From an uncultured Pseudomonas sp. (GTDB lineage: Bacteria > Pseudomonadota > Gammaproteobacteria > Pseudomonadales > Pseudomonadaceae): a DNA stretch of 6,154 bases. The DNA lies in NCBI GenBank assembly GCA_946886875.1, contig CAMPJN010000243.1, forward strand, positions 1 to 6,154, given 5' to 3'. Below, piece by piece: positions 1-4,591 of the stretch. Position numbers and translations under genes: made by a program. Each line of letters opens with the position of its first letter. The stretch's first letter is position 1. The notes below the pieces were generated by a model. It ran no database searches, was not told where the DNA came from, and worked only from the letters and a program-made list of their open reading frames with translations.

Positions 1-473
1 GCGAGCGCTGGCAGGTCGCCTACGACCGCCGTCGGCTCGAGGCGGTGCCCAGCGTGGCGGTGTTCCAGCATCACCCGATTGGCGTCGAGGTCGACAGTGT
101 GCCGTCGTTCTATCTGTCCTCGGTGTTCGACGGCATGCTCAGCGGCAAAACCCATCACTTCCGCAATCCCCAGGCGGCCTTCGCCGGGATGAAGAACGCC
201 GAAGTCGACGCGGTGATGGCCATGCGCGGCGAGATCGAGTGGCAACTCAAGCAGGCGGCGGACAGCAACTTGGCCCTGGCTGAAAACGCCTATCCGAACA
301 TGGGCAAACAGGTCTGGGACATCGGCATGGCGGTGCACGAAAGCAACCGGCAATTGGCCTATGCCCTGGAGGAAAAGCTCGAAGAGCTGATTCTCGCCGG
401 CGAACTCAAGCGCCTCTACGCCAGTTACGGTTTGCGCTACGAGTTGCCGGGTATGTATCAGGACGTCGAATAA
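1..473 (+). CDS. MoxJ-like periplasmic substrate-binding protein, 3' part (5' end outside window)
   Basis: The reading frame is open from base 3 and ends at TAA 471-473, leaving 156 C-terminal residues. The GTG at 45 is internal, because the frame is open upstream of it. The tail has the pattern of family 3 (type 2) solute-binding proteins: an ApxV-like hinge strand (VPSVAVFQHHP), a segment DAVMAMRGEIEW, then WDIGMAVHESNRQLAYAL and a final helix AGELKRLYASYGLRYELPG, which resembles the family's 'G-x-L-x-x-I-Y-x-x-Y-G' ending. Followed by a SoxYZ-like gene and, further on, a zinc hydrolase, it best fits the quinoprotein-dehydrogenase-associated (MoxJ-like) subgroup, which acts in the periplasm; its ligand is unknown. 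The SoxYZ-like gene starts 47 bases downstream, so co-transcription is likely. The signal peptide and first lobe lie outside the window. The binding-protein fold is fairly secure; the PQQ association is inferred from neighbours. Confidence 0.8.
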   Translation, partial: ERWQVAYDRRRLEAVPSVAVFQHHPIGVEVDSVPSFYLSSVFDGMLSGKTHHFRNPQAAFAGMKNAEVDAVMAMRGEIEWQLKQAADSNLALAENAYPNMGKQVWDIGMAVHESNRQLAYALEEKLEELILAGELKRLYASYGLRYELPGMYQDVE

Positions 474-520
474 GCCACGGGCGGCCCGCCGCCTATCGCT
501 CGAACAAGCGGAGAAGACCG

Positions 521-1270
521 ATGGCATGGCGTTGCGTACTGGTATTGCTGGGGTTGTTCTCGAGCCCTGGCGCTTGGGCCGTCAAGGGCGACCCGGTGGC
601 TTCGGTGATGTGGGACTACCACCATGCACGCCTGCTCGATGGCGCGCCTTTTGTGTTCGATCAGCGGATCAAGGTGTCGCTACCGCCTTTTGCCGAAGAT
701 GCCCGGCAAGTGCCGCTGGAGGTCGATGCCAGCGCCTATGCGGGCCGGGTGTTGCGAATCCTGGCCTGGGCCGAACTCAACCCCATCGCGCAGATATTCG
801 ATTTCGCCCCTGGCGCCGAGGTGCTGCCGCGCCTGTCTTTGCGCATCCGTATCGAACAGGCCACGCCGGTCCGTGCGGCGGTGTTGACCGATGACGGCCT
901 CTGGCATATCGGTTCGGCAACCATCGAAGCCGCCGGTGGCGGTTGCACCGCGCCGAGCGTGGTGCGCGCCCAAGCCGGTTGGGAAGAGCGCCTCGGCGAG
1001 GTCTACGGCAAGCGTTTCGCGCTGCAGGACGGTAGCCGCTTGCGCCTGCAGATCGCTCACCCGATGGACAATGGACTGGTCGGTGGCATTCCCGAATTCT
1101 TCCTCAACCAGGCCGAACTGCGCGACAGCGCCGGTAAGGTACTGGCGACCCTGGAGCTGTTCCCCTCGGTCAGCGAAAACCCAACTCTCAGTCTGGAGGT
1201 GAAAGGCCTGGGCGACACTGAATTGTGGCTGCGCGACAATAATGGCAATGAATTCAGCGCAGGATTGTGA
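521..1270 (+). CDS. Fused SoxY-SoxZ-like periplasmic carrier, quinoprotein-associated type
   Basis: This 249-residue protein starts at ATG 521, with GGAG at 510-513 seven bases upstream. Residues 1-20 form a Sec signal peptide (hydrophobic VLVLLGLF, cleavage after AWA). The SoxY-like half covers about 28-145 and ends in G139-G140-G141-C142, comparable to the GGCGG swinging arm on which SoxY carries sulfur intermediates as a Cys adduct. The SoxZ-like half covers about 165-249, with HPMDNG, IPEFFLNQ, VSENPTLSLEVKG and a closing D-N-N-G segment. In true Sox systems these are separate proteins. The fused form is a known family next to PQQ-dependent dehydrogenases, where it may carry a small molecule on the Cys; its cargo is not established. 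C142 is internal because of the fusion, so the arm would be a linker rather than a free tail. The mature protein has no other Cys; C5 lies in the signal peptide. The family call is firm, the function is inference. Confidence 0.87.
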   Translation: MAWRCVLVLLGLFSSPGAWAVKGDPVASVMWDYHHARLLDGAPFVFDQRIKVSLPPFAEDARQVPLEVDASAYAGRVLRILAWAELNPIAQIFDFAPGAEVLPRLSLRIRIEQATPVRAAVLTDDGLWHIGSATIEAAGGGCTAPSVVRAQAGWEERLGEVYGKRFALQDGSRLRLQIAHPMDNGLVGGIPEFFLNQAELRDSAGKVLATLELFPSVSENPTLSLEVKGLGDTELWLRDNNGNEFSAGL

Positions 1271-1381
1271 AAATTGGCAAATTTACTGTCCATAAGTCCT
1301 GTTTGCTGCGTTAAGCAATTCGATGATCATTAACAATGGAACGCCAGCAGGGACTCAGCAACGCTTATGCAAATGAATCGC
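1271..1381. promoter_or_regulatory. AT-rich start of the SoxYZ-EthD gap, possible promoter region
   Basis: This stretch is clearly richer in A+T than its surroundings and has no supportable gene. It holds an inverted repeat TTGCT-N6-AGCAA (1303-1318) and the 8-bp palindrome ATGATCAT (1323-1330). With the 269-bp total distance to the next start codon, this suggests that the EthD and hydrolase genes have their own promoter, rather than depending only on the upstream operon. I could not find a convincing -35/-10 pair, so no exact promoter is called. Confidence 0.3.
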
Positions 1382-1445
1382 AAGCCAAGCTGCTGCGGCG
1401 GATTTGCCCGCAAGCGCGTTCGTGTGGCATTGCCAAGAGGTTTAT

Positions 1446-1478
1446 TTGATTCAAATCAGTTTGCTTTACCCGAGATAA
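1446..1478 (+). pseudogene. Remnant of a second EthD gene start, or a ten-codon leader peptide
   Basis: The reading frame TTG-ATT-CAA-ATC-AGT-TTG-CTT-TAC-CCG-AGA-TAA would give MIQISLLYPR, against MIQVSVLYPN for the intact EthD protein. A site AAGAGG (1435-1440) sits five bases upstream, the same spacing as in the intact gene. In codons 2-9 the two copies differ at six bases: four changes are silent and two conservative (I/V and L/V). This pattern suggests that the copy was under protein-level selection before it was lost. ATG has become TTG, still a usable bacterial start, so translation of a short leader is possible. Pseudogene is the simpler reading. Confidence 0.6.
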
Positions 1479-1528
1479 GCCATGCTGCTGCGGCAGGGTC
1501 GCCCGTAACTCGTTTGTGTGCCATTTCC

Positions 1529-1534
1529 AGGAGG
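1529..1534 (+). promoter_or_regulatory. Strong ribosome binding site AGGAGG that sets the EthD start
   Basis: AGGAGG is a near-perfect Shine-Dalgarno core, five bases before ATG 1540. It places translation start at this ATG and not at the in-frame GTG at 1516, which lies upstream of the site itself. The same spacing is kept in the duplicated copy upstream. Confidence 0.85.
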
Positions 1535-1539
1535 TTTAT

Positions 1540-1857
1540 ATGATCCAAGTCAGCGTGCTTTATCCCAACCAGGCCAACGTGCATTTCGACTTCGATTATT
1601 ACTCCAAGAAGCATATCGAGATCGTTCGCGAGTGCCTGGGCACGGCCTGCAAGGCAATCGCGGTGAACCAGGGGCTGTGCAGTGTGGTACCCGACGAGGC
1701 CGCGCCCTTTATCGTCATAGGCCATCTTTATTTCGACAGCGTAGAGGCCTTCCAGAAGAGCTTCACGCCCCACGCGGAACGGATCATGGCGGATATCGCC
1801 AACTTCACCGACAGTCAGCCGCTGATCCAGATCAGCAACGTCGAACTCGTGCACTGA
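1540..1857 (+). CDS. EthD-family small protein
   Basis: The protein has 105 residues from ATG 1540, typical for the EthD family (about 100 residues, dimeric ferredoxin-like alpha/beta-barrel fold). Features in order: a first strand IQVSVLYP, the family segment FDFDYYSKKHIEIVRECLG with a Tyr-Tyr and a conserved-type His, a central strand (FIVIGHLYFDS), the helix VEAFQKSFTPHAERIMADIANFTD, and the closing strand PLIQISNVELV. The 'ADI.NFTD..P.IQI' ending is characteristic. There is no signal peptide, so it is probably cytoplasmic, unlike the secreted genes on both sides. EthD was named from ether-degradation operons, but most members have no known reaction. The next gene, a zinc hydrolase, begins 64 bases downstream, so co-transcription is plausible. 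A degenerate copy of the 5' end precedes it. Family call is good; function is open. Confidence 0.88.
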   Translation: MIQVSVLYPNQANVHFDFDYYSKKHIEIVRECLGTACKAIAVNQGLCSVVPDEAAPFIVIGHLYFDSVEAFQKSFTPHAERIMADIANFTDSQPLIQISNVELVH

Positions 1858-1869
1858 GTTCGGATCGCG

Positions 1870-1881
1870 GCGGCCGGCCGC
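1870..1881. repeat. 12-bp perfect palindrome in the EthD-hydrolase gap
   Basis: GCGGCCGGCCGC reads the same on both strands and sits 13 bases after the EthD stop. It could form a short GC-only hairpin, but no T-run follows, so an intrinsic terminator is unlikely. It may be chance in GC-rich DNA. Confidence 0.4.
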
Positions 1882-1921
1882 ATCGTACCTGCGGTGACGC
1901 TTTATTACCGGAGAGCTGCCC

Positions 1922-2848
1922 ATGCGCTGGCTACTGCTGCTGACCCTGATCGCCTGCACGCTGCCGGTGCGGGCCGAGTTCGATTATGCGCTGCAGCCAC
2001 GGCAGATCGCCGAGGATGTCTGGTTGCTCGAAGGCAGCACCGATAATTTCGCCCAGAACAATGGCGGCAATATCGTCAACAGCGGGTTTATCGTCACCGC
2101 GCAGGGCGTTCTGGTGATCGACAGCGGGCCGTCGAAACGCTACGGCGAAGCGCTGCGCCAGGCGATCGCCCAGGTCACCGACAAGCCGCTGCTGCAGCTG
2201 TGGTTGACCCACCATCACCCCGATCATGTGCTCGGCAACCAGGCTTTCGCCGATGTGCCGATCGCCGCCCTGGCCGGCACCACTGAGCTGCTGCGCGAGC
2301 AGGGCGAGGCCATGGCGGAAAACATGTATCGCCTGGTCGGCGACTGGATGCGCGGCACCGAGGTGGTTCTGCCGACCCACAGTCTTGAACCTGGCCCCAT
2401 ACGTATCGGCGGCCGGCAACTGCGGTTGCTGGCATTGCGCGGGCATACCGGCGCCGACCTGGCGATTCTCGATGAGGCCAGCGGTGTGCTATTCGCCGGC
2501 GATCTGGTGTTCTATCAGCGGGCGCTGACCACGCCCGGTACGCCGGGACTGGATGTCTGGCTGGGCGATCTCGAACAACTGCAGGCGCTGCCCTGGAAGC
2601 TGATCGTGCCCGGCCACGGTCCGCTGGCCAAAAACGCCGCACCATTCGAGCAGATGCGCGATTACCTGGCTTGGCTCGATGCCTTGCTACGCGGCGGCGC
2701 AGCCCGTGGCGCGGATATGAACGAACTGATCCGCGTGCCCATCCCCGAGCGCTTCGCCGCCGTCAGCCTGAGCCGCTATGAACTGATCCGCAGCGTCAGC
2801 CACCTCTACCCGCGTTATGAACAGGCGCAGTTCGAACAGCTGGATTGA
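1922..2848 (+). CDS. Secreted di-zinc metallo-beta-lactamase-fold hydrolase, quinoprotein relay type
   Basis: The protein has 308 residues from ATG 1922; GGAGAG at 1910-1915 lies six bases upstream. Residues 1-18 are a Sec signal peptide (WLLLLTLIACTL, cleavage after VRA), so it acts in the periplasm. The full metallo-beta-lactamase metal set is visible: H97-x-H99-x-D101-H102 in THHHPDH, H175 in RGHTGAD, D194 in FAGDLVF and H232 in VPGHGP. H97, H99 and H175 would bind one zinc, D101, H102 and H232 the other, with D194 bridging. This is the glyoxalase II-like ligand pattern. Secretion and the nearby SoxYZ-like carrier and MoxJ-like binding protein point to the SoxH-related hydrolases of PQQ-dehydrogenase loci, perhaps releasing a product from the carrier Cys. 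A periplasmic thioesterase or a beta-lactamase-like enzyme are alternatives; the substrate is unknown. The C-terminal 60 residues form a helical extension beyond the core. Confidence 0.9.
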   Translation: MRWLLLLTLIACTLPVRAEFDYALQPRQIAEDVWLLEGSTDNFAQNNGGNIVNSGFIVTAQGVLVIDSGPSKRYGEALRQAIAQVTDKPLLQLWLTHHHPDHVLGNQAFADVPIAALAGTTELLREQGEAMAENMYRLVGDWMRGTEVVLPTHSLEPGPIRIGGRQLRLLALRGHTGADLAILDEASGVLFAGDLVFYQRALTTPGTPGLDVWLGDLEQLQALPWKLIVPGHGPLAKNAAPFEQMRDYLAWLDALLRGGAARGADMNELIRVPIPERFAAVSLSRYELIRSVSHLYPRYEQAQFEQLD

Positions 2849-2895
2849 GTCATTACCGCAGCTGGATGTGATTTCGTAGCCCGCGCTTTTCGATC

Positions 2896-2943
2896 GTTCC
2901 CGCGCTCCAGCGTGGGAACCTAGCCCGTGACGCTCCGCGTCAC
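2896..2943. repeat. Double-hairpin repeat after the hydrolase gene (Pseudomonas REP-like)
   Basis: Two adjacent hairpins start 47 bases after the hydrolase stop. Hairpin 1 (2896-2919) pairs GTTCCCGCGCT with AGCGTGGGAAC, 11 bp with one G-T wobble. Hairpin 2 (2927-2943) pairs GTGACGC with GCGTCAC, seven perfect pairs and a TCC loop. The motif 'GTTCCC-CGCTCC-GCGTGGGAAC' followed by a 'GACGCTC.GCGTC' stem is a widespread intergenic repeat in Pseudomonas, from memory. It lies between two converging genes and may act as a bidirectional transcription or mRNA-end barrier; no T-run supports a classical terminator. Confidence 0.75.
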
Positions 2944-2993
2944 CCAGCAGTGATGGTTAGATGCATCAGTGCGGCTGTGAAAGATATCCAGCC

Positions 2994-3019
2994 TGTTGGG
3001 TTTAGCTACGCTCAGCGCC
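2994..3019 (+). repeat. REP-like element, copy A (3' side of GST)
   Basis: This 26-base element runs from TGTTGGGTTT to GCTCAGCGCC. It matches the reverse complement of 3866-3891 at 24 of 26 positions. The pattern 'TTGGGTTTCGCT-CGCTCA' is a common intergenic repeat in Pseudomonas and relatives, from memory. GTTGG (2995-2999) can pair with CCAAC (3018-3022), so it can fold. A partial opposite-facing copy, GCGAAACCCA, follows at 3051-3060, making a REP-doublet-like arrangement. Confidence 0.65.
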
Positions 3020-3050
3020 AACCTACCGACCATTTCGCGCGACCTGCTAA

Positions 3051-3060
3051 GCGAAACCCA
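3051..3060 (-). repeat. Partial opposite-facing REP-like copy
   Basis: GCGAAACCCA matches the inverse of 2997-3006 at nine of ten bases and keeps the conserved GAAACCCA end of the element. Together with copy A it forms an imperfect inverted pair, 64 bases in total, just beyond the GST stop codon at 3078. The match is short, so this is a tentative call. Confidence 0.4.
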
Positions 3061-3077
3061 CCACTTCCAAGTTTTGC

Positions 3078-3731
3078 TCAATCCCGATCGGGTGCACCGA
3101 GTGGGAAGAGTGGTCGATACGGGCGCGCCTCATCGACCGCCCTGGCAAACGAAGGGCGCGCCAGCAGGCGTTGGCGCAAGGCATGCACCCGGGTTAGGCT
3201 CGGGCTGATCGGCTGGGCCCAGTCGGCATAAAACAATGCGGGCGCGGCGGCGCAATCGGCCAGGCTGAAGCTATCGCCCGCCGCCCACTGGCGGCCGCTC
3301 AGGGTGGTGTCGAGCCAGGCATAGGCGGTGTCGAGCATCTGCCGGGCTTCGCTGACACCCTGAGGGTCGCGGTTATCGGCCATGCGGTCGAAGACGATCT
3401 TTTGTAGCGGTGTGGAAATGTAGTTGTCGAAGAAACGATCCATCATCCGCACTTCCAGCGCGGCGCATGCGTCTGCGGGGAGCAGGCGTACTGGGCCTGG
3501 GTGATAGAGCGCCAGGTACTCGATGATGATGCTCGACTCCAGCACCGTCCGCTCTCCGTCCAGCAACAGGGGAAAACGCTTGAGCGGCCAGAGCGCCGCG
3601 AATTCGGCCGCGGTCTCTGGGTCATCCGGTGTGAGCAGGCGCATCTCGAACACGGTGGCGTTCTCGTAAAGCGCAATCAGCACCTTCTGGCAGTACAGCG
3701 AAAAGGGGTGGGCATAGAGTTTCAGCGACAT
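3078..3731 (-). CDS. Glutathione S-transferase family protein
   Basis: The protein has 217 residues, normal for a cytosolic GST. ATG at 3731-3729 follows GAGGA at 3743-3739, seven bases away. The N-terminal thioredoxin-like domain (about 1-80) has the opening YAHPFSLYCQKV, with S11 as the likely catalytic or glutathione-activating residue, the cis-Pro motif RFPLLL (P54), and the E65-S66 pair of VLESSIIIEYL that grips the glutathione gamma-glutamyl group. The helical C-terminal domain (about 90-205) contains FSLADCAAAP with D159, the conserved N-capping box. It would conjugate glutathione to electrophiles, or act as a reductase or isomerase, in the cytoplasm; the substrate cannot be told. A link to aldehyde stress from alcohol oxidation is possible but unsupported. 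It converges with the hydrolase gene across 229 non-coding bases and has repeat elements outside both ends. The CCCGATCGGG palindrome (3083-3092) falls in its last codons. Confidence 0.92.
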   Translation of the reverse strand: MSLKLYAHPFSLYCQKVLIALYENATVFEMRLLTPDDPETAAEFAALWPLKRFPLLLDGERTVLESSIIIEYLALYHPGPVRLLPADACAALEVRMMDRFFDNYISTPLQKIVFDRMADNRDPQGVSEARQMLDTAYAWLDTTLSGRQWAAGDSFSLADCAAAPALFYADWAQPISPSLTRVHALRQRLLARPSFARAVDEARPYRPLFPLGAPDRD

Positions 3732-3956
3732 GGGCGATTCCTCGGCTGGACAGGTTTCAGATTAGTTGGTGCCGGCAGCACGCGATGCCAGCAGTTCTAG
3801 TCGTTTATCAAGACGCGAAATCGACAAGCCTGGATGCGCAATAACGCTGGGCTCACTGGTAAATCGGCGCTGAGCGCAGCGAAACCCAACAAAATGGTGG
3901 GCGGATCCAGCCTGGATCAGGCCGGTCTCGACGCCGGAGCGATCAGCGCCCCAGAC
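3732..3956. other. Non-coding stretch between GST and DinB, no gene seen
   Basis: A minus-strand open frame at 3762-3965 (67 codons) has low-complexity composition, no family resemblance and runs through REP copy B, so it is not called. The stretch should carry the GST promoter on the minus strand; no clear -35/-10 pair was found. An additional small inverted repeat GATCCA-N3-TGGATC occupies 3904-3918. Confidence 0.5.
3866..3891 (-). repeat. REP-like element, copy B (5' side of GST)
   Basis: This is the inverted partner of copy A (24 of 26 positions after reverse complement), running GGCGCTGAGC to GAAACCCAACA. It contains the perfect small inverted repeat GCGCT-G-AGCGC (3867-3877). It lies 135 bases upstream of the GST start codon. 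Copies A and B enclose the GST gene in opposite orientation. Confidence 0.65.
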
Positions 3957-3983
3957 GGCGGACAAGCCTTCGGCATGTCCGCC
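3957..3983. repeat. REP-like palindrome abutting the DinB stop codon
   Basis: GGCGGACAAGCC (3957-3968) pairs with GGCATGTCCGCC (3972-3983) across a TTC loop, 11 of 12 pairs with one A-A mismatch. It begins directly after the DinB stop (TAG at 3986-3984, minus strand), so the DinB transcript would end in a strong hairpin. No T-run follows on that strand, so it may stabilise the 3' end or be a REP-type repeat rather than an intrinsic terminator. Confidence 0.65.
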
Positions 3984-4478
3984 CTACGAAGCGATCTGGG
4001 CGAGGAACACCGGCAGATCGGTGGTCGGCGGAAACAGGGCGTGGTGATAGAGCATGTCGGCCACATGGCCGCGGTGGTAGGTGGTGTGGTTGACCACGTG
4101 CAGGAGGATGTCGTTACGCGACATTGCCCCTTCGCCCCCGCCGATAAAGCTGAAGCGCACTACCTCCGAGAGCGCATCAGCATCCAGCGATTCGGCATAG
4201 TCGACATACCAGGCGTCGATGGCCAGTTGGCTTTCGTGCAGGGCCTCGAACGGCGGGTGTTCCGGCGGATTGCGTGTGGTGTAACCATGAGCCTGGCCGA
4301 GCAGATGGGCCTGCCATACCCGATCCATGGCATAGGAATGATGCAAGGTACGAATCAGGCTGCCGAACAGGATGGGGCGCGGTGAAACCAGATCCGCTTC
4401 GGGCAGCTGCGCCACCGTGTTCAGAAACAACTCATCGGCCCAGGCTTTGTAACGCGTCAAGGTGCGCACTGAGGTCAT
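3984..4478 (-). CDS. DinB-family metal-binding protein
   Basis: The protein has 164 residues from ATG 4478-4476, with stop TAG at 3986-3984. It has the DinB/YfiT-like four-helix bundle pattern: the opening 'YKAWADELFLNTVAQLP', then L-H46-H47-S-Y in helix 2, and the signature VVNHTTYHRGHVADML near the C terminus with H131-x3-H135. One of H46/H47 with H131 and H135 gives the three-His site that binds a divalent metal, often zinc or nickel. Members include DNA-damage-inducible proteins of unknown function and thiol-dependent transferases or isomerases using mycothiol or bacillithiol; the specific reaction cannot be read here. No signal peptide, so cytoplasmic. It is transcribed the same way as GST, but 252 bases with repeats separate them, so an operon is doubtful. 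The 109-bp gap to the binding-protein gene upstream is also moderate. Confidence 0.88.
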   Translation of the reverse strand: MTSVRTLTRYKAWADELFLNTVAQLPEADLVSPRPILFGSLIRTLHHSYAMDRVWQAHLLGQAHGYTTRNPPEHPPFEALHESQLAIDAWYVDYAESLDADALSEVVRFSFIGGGEGAMSRNDILLHVVNHTTYHRGHVADMLYHHALFPPTTDLPVFLAQIAS

Positions 4479-4483
4479 CACGA

Positions 4484-4489
4484 CTCCTT
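4484..4489 (-). promoter_or_regulatory. Ribosome binding site AAGGAG that sets the DinB start
   Basis: On the minus strand the order is AAGGAG-TCGTG-ATG. The site is five bases from ATG 4478 but only two from the in-frame GTG at 4481, which is too close. ATG 4478 is therefore preferred. Confidence 0.8.
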
Positions 4490-4510
4490 TCGATAAACAG
4501 GTCGTTCAAA

Positions 4511-4534
4511 TCGAGGCGCCAGCAGCAACCTCGA
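4511..4534. terminator. Weak hairpin between the binding protein and DinB genes
   Basis: TCGAGG (4511-4516) pairs with CCTCGA (4529-4534) over a 12-base loop, 58 bases after the stop codon of the minus-strand binding protein. On the minus strand a short TTT follows. This is a poor intrinsic terminator; partial read-through into DinB is possible. Confidence 0.3.
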
Positions 4535-4591
4535 CTTCGCTGCACAACGCTACTACAGCATCTTTGGCCTTGCCACGTTGGCGGAGGCGAT

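Larger units (their letters stand above)
1382..1570 (+). repeat. Diverged tandem duplication, about 95-bp unit, covering the leader and first codons of the EthD gene
   Basis: Unit 1 (1382-1476) and unit 2 (1477-1570) lie head to tail and align over their whole length with one single-base gap and about 20 mismatches, roughly three-quarters identity. Shared landmarks are AAGCCA/GCTGCTGCGGC, GCCCG, GTGTG, the Shine-Dalgarno and spacer (AAGAGGTTTAT against AGGAGGTTTAT), the start codon position, and GCTTTA. Unit 2 leads into the intact EthD gene; unit 1 stops matching about ten codons into the copy. Either a tandem gene pair lost most of its first member, or the gene's 5' end duplicated. Confidence 0.85.

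Noticed and set aside
680..1060. Long minus-strand open frame inside the SoxYZ-like gene
   Set aside because: It is a shadow of a well-supported gene in GC-rich DNA, with no ribosome binding site or family resemblance.
1425..1435. TGGCATTGCCA palindrome in repeat unit 1
   Set aside because: It is not kept in repeat unit 2, so it is probably an accident of divergence rather than an operator.
1456..1959. Minus-strand open frame of 167 codons over the EthD gene
   Set aside because: It lies antisense to the EthD gene, which has family motifs and a strong ribosome binding site, and it shows no recognisable motif.
2849..3077. Plus-strand open frames running from the convergent gap into the GST gene
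   Set aside because: They cross repeat elements and then run antisense to GST; no start signal supports them.
3762..3965. Minus-strand open frame of 67 codons between GST and DinB
   Set aside because: It runs through a repeat element and shows no ribosome binding site or known motif.
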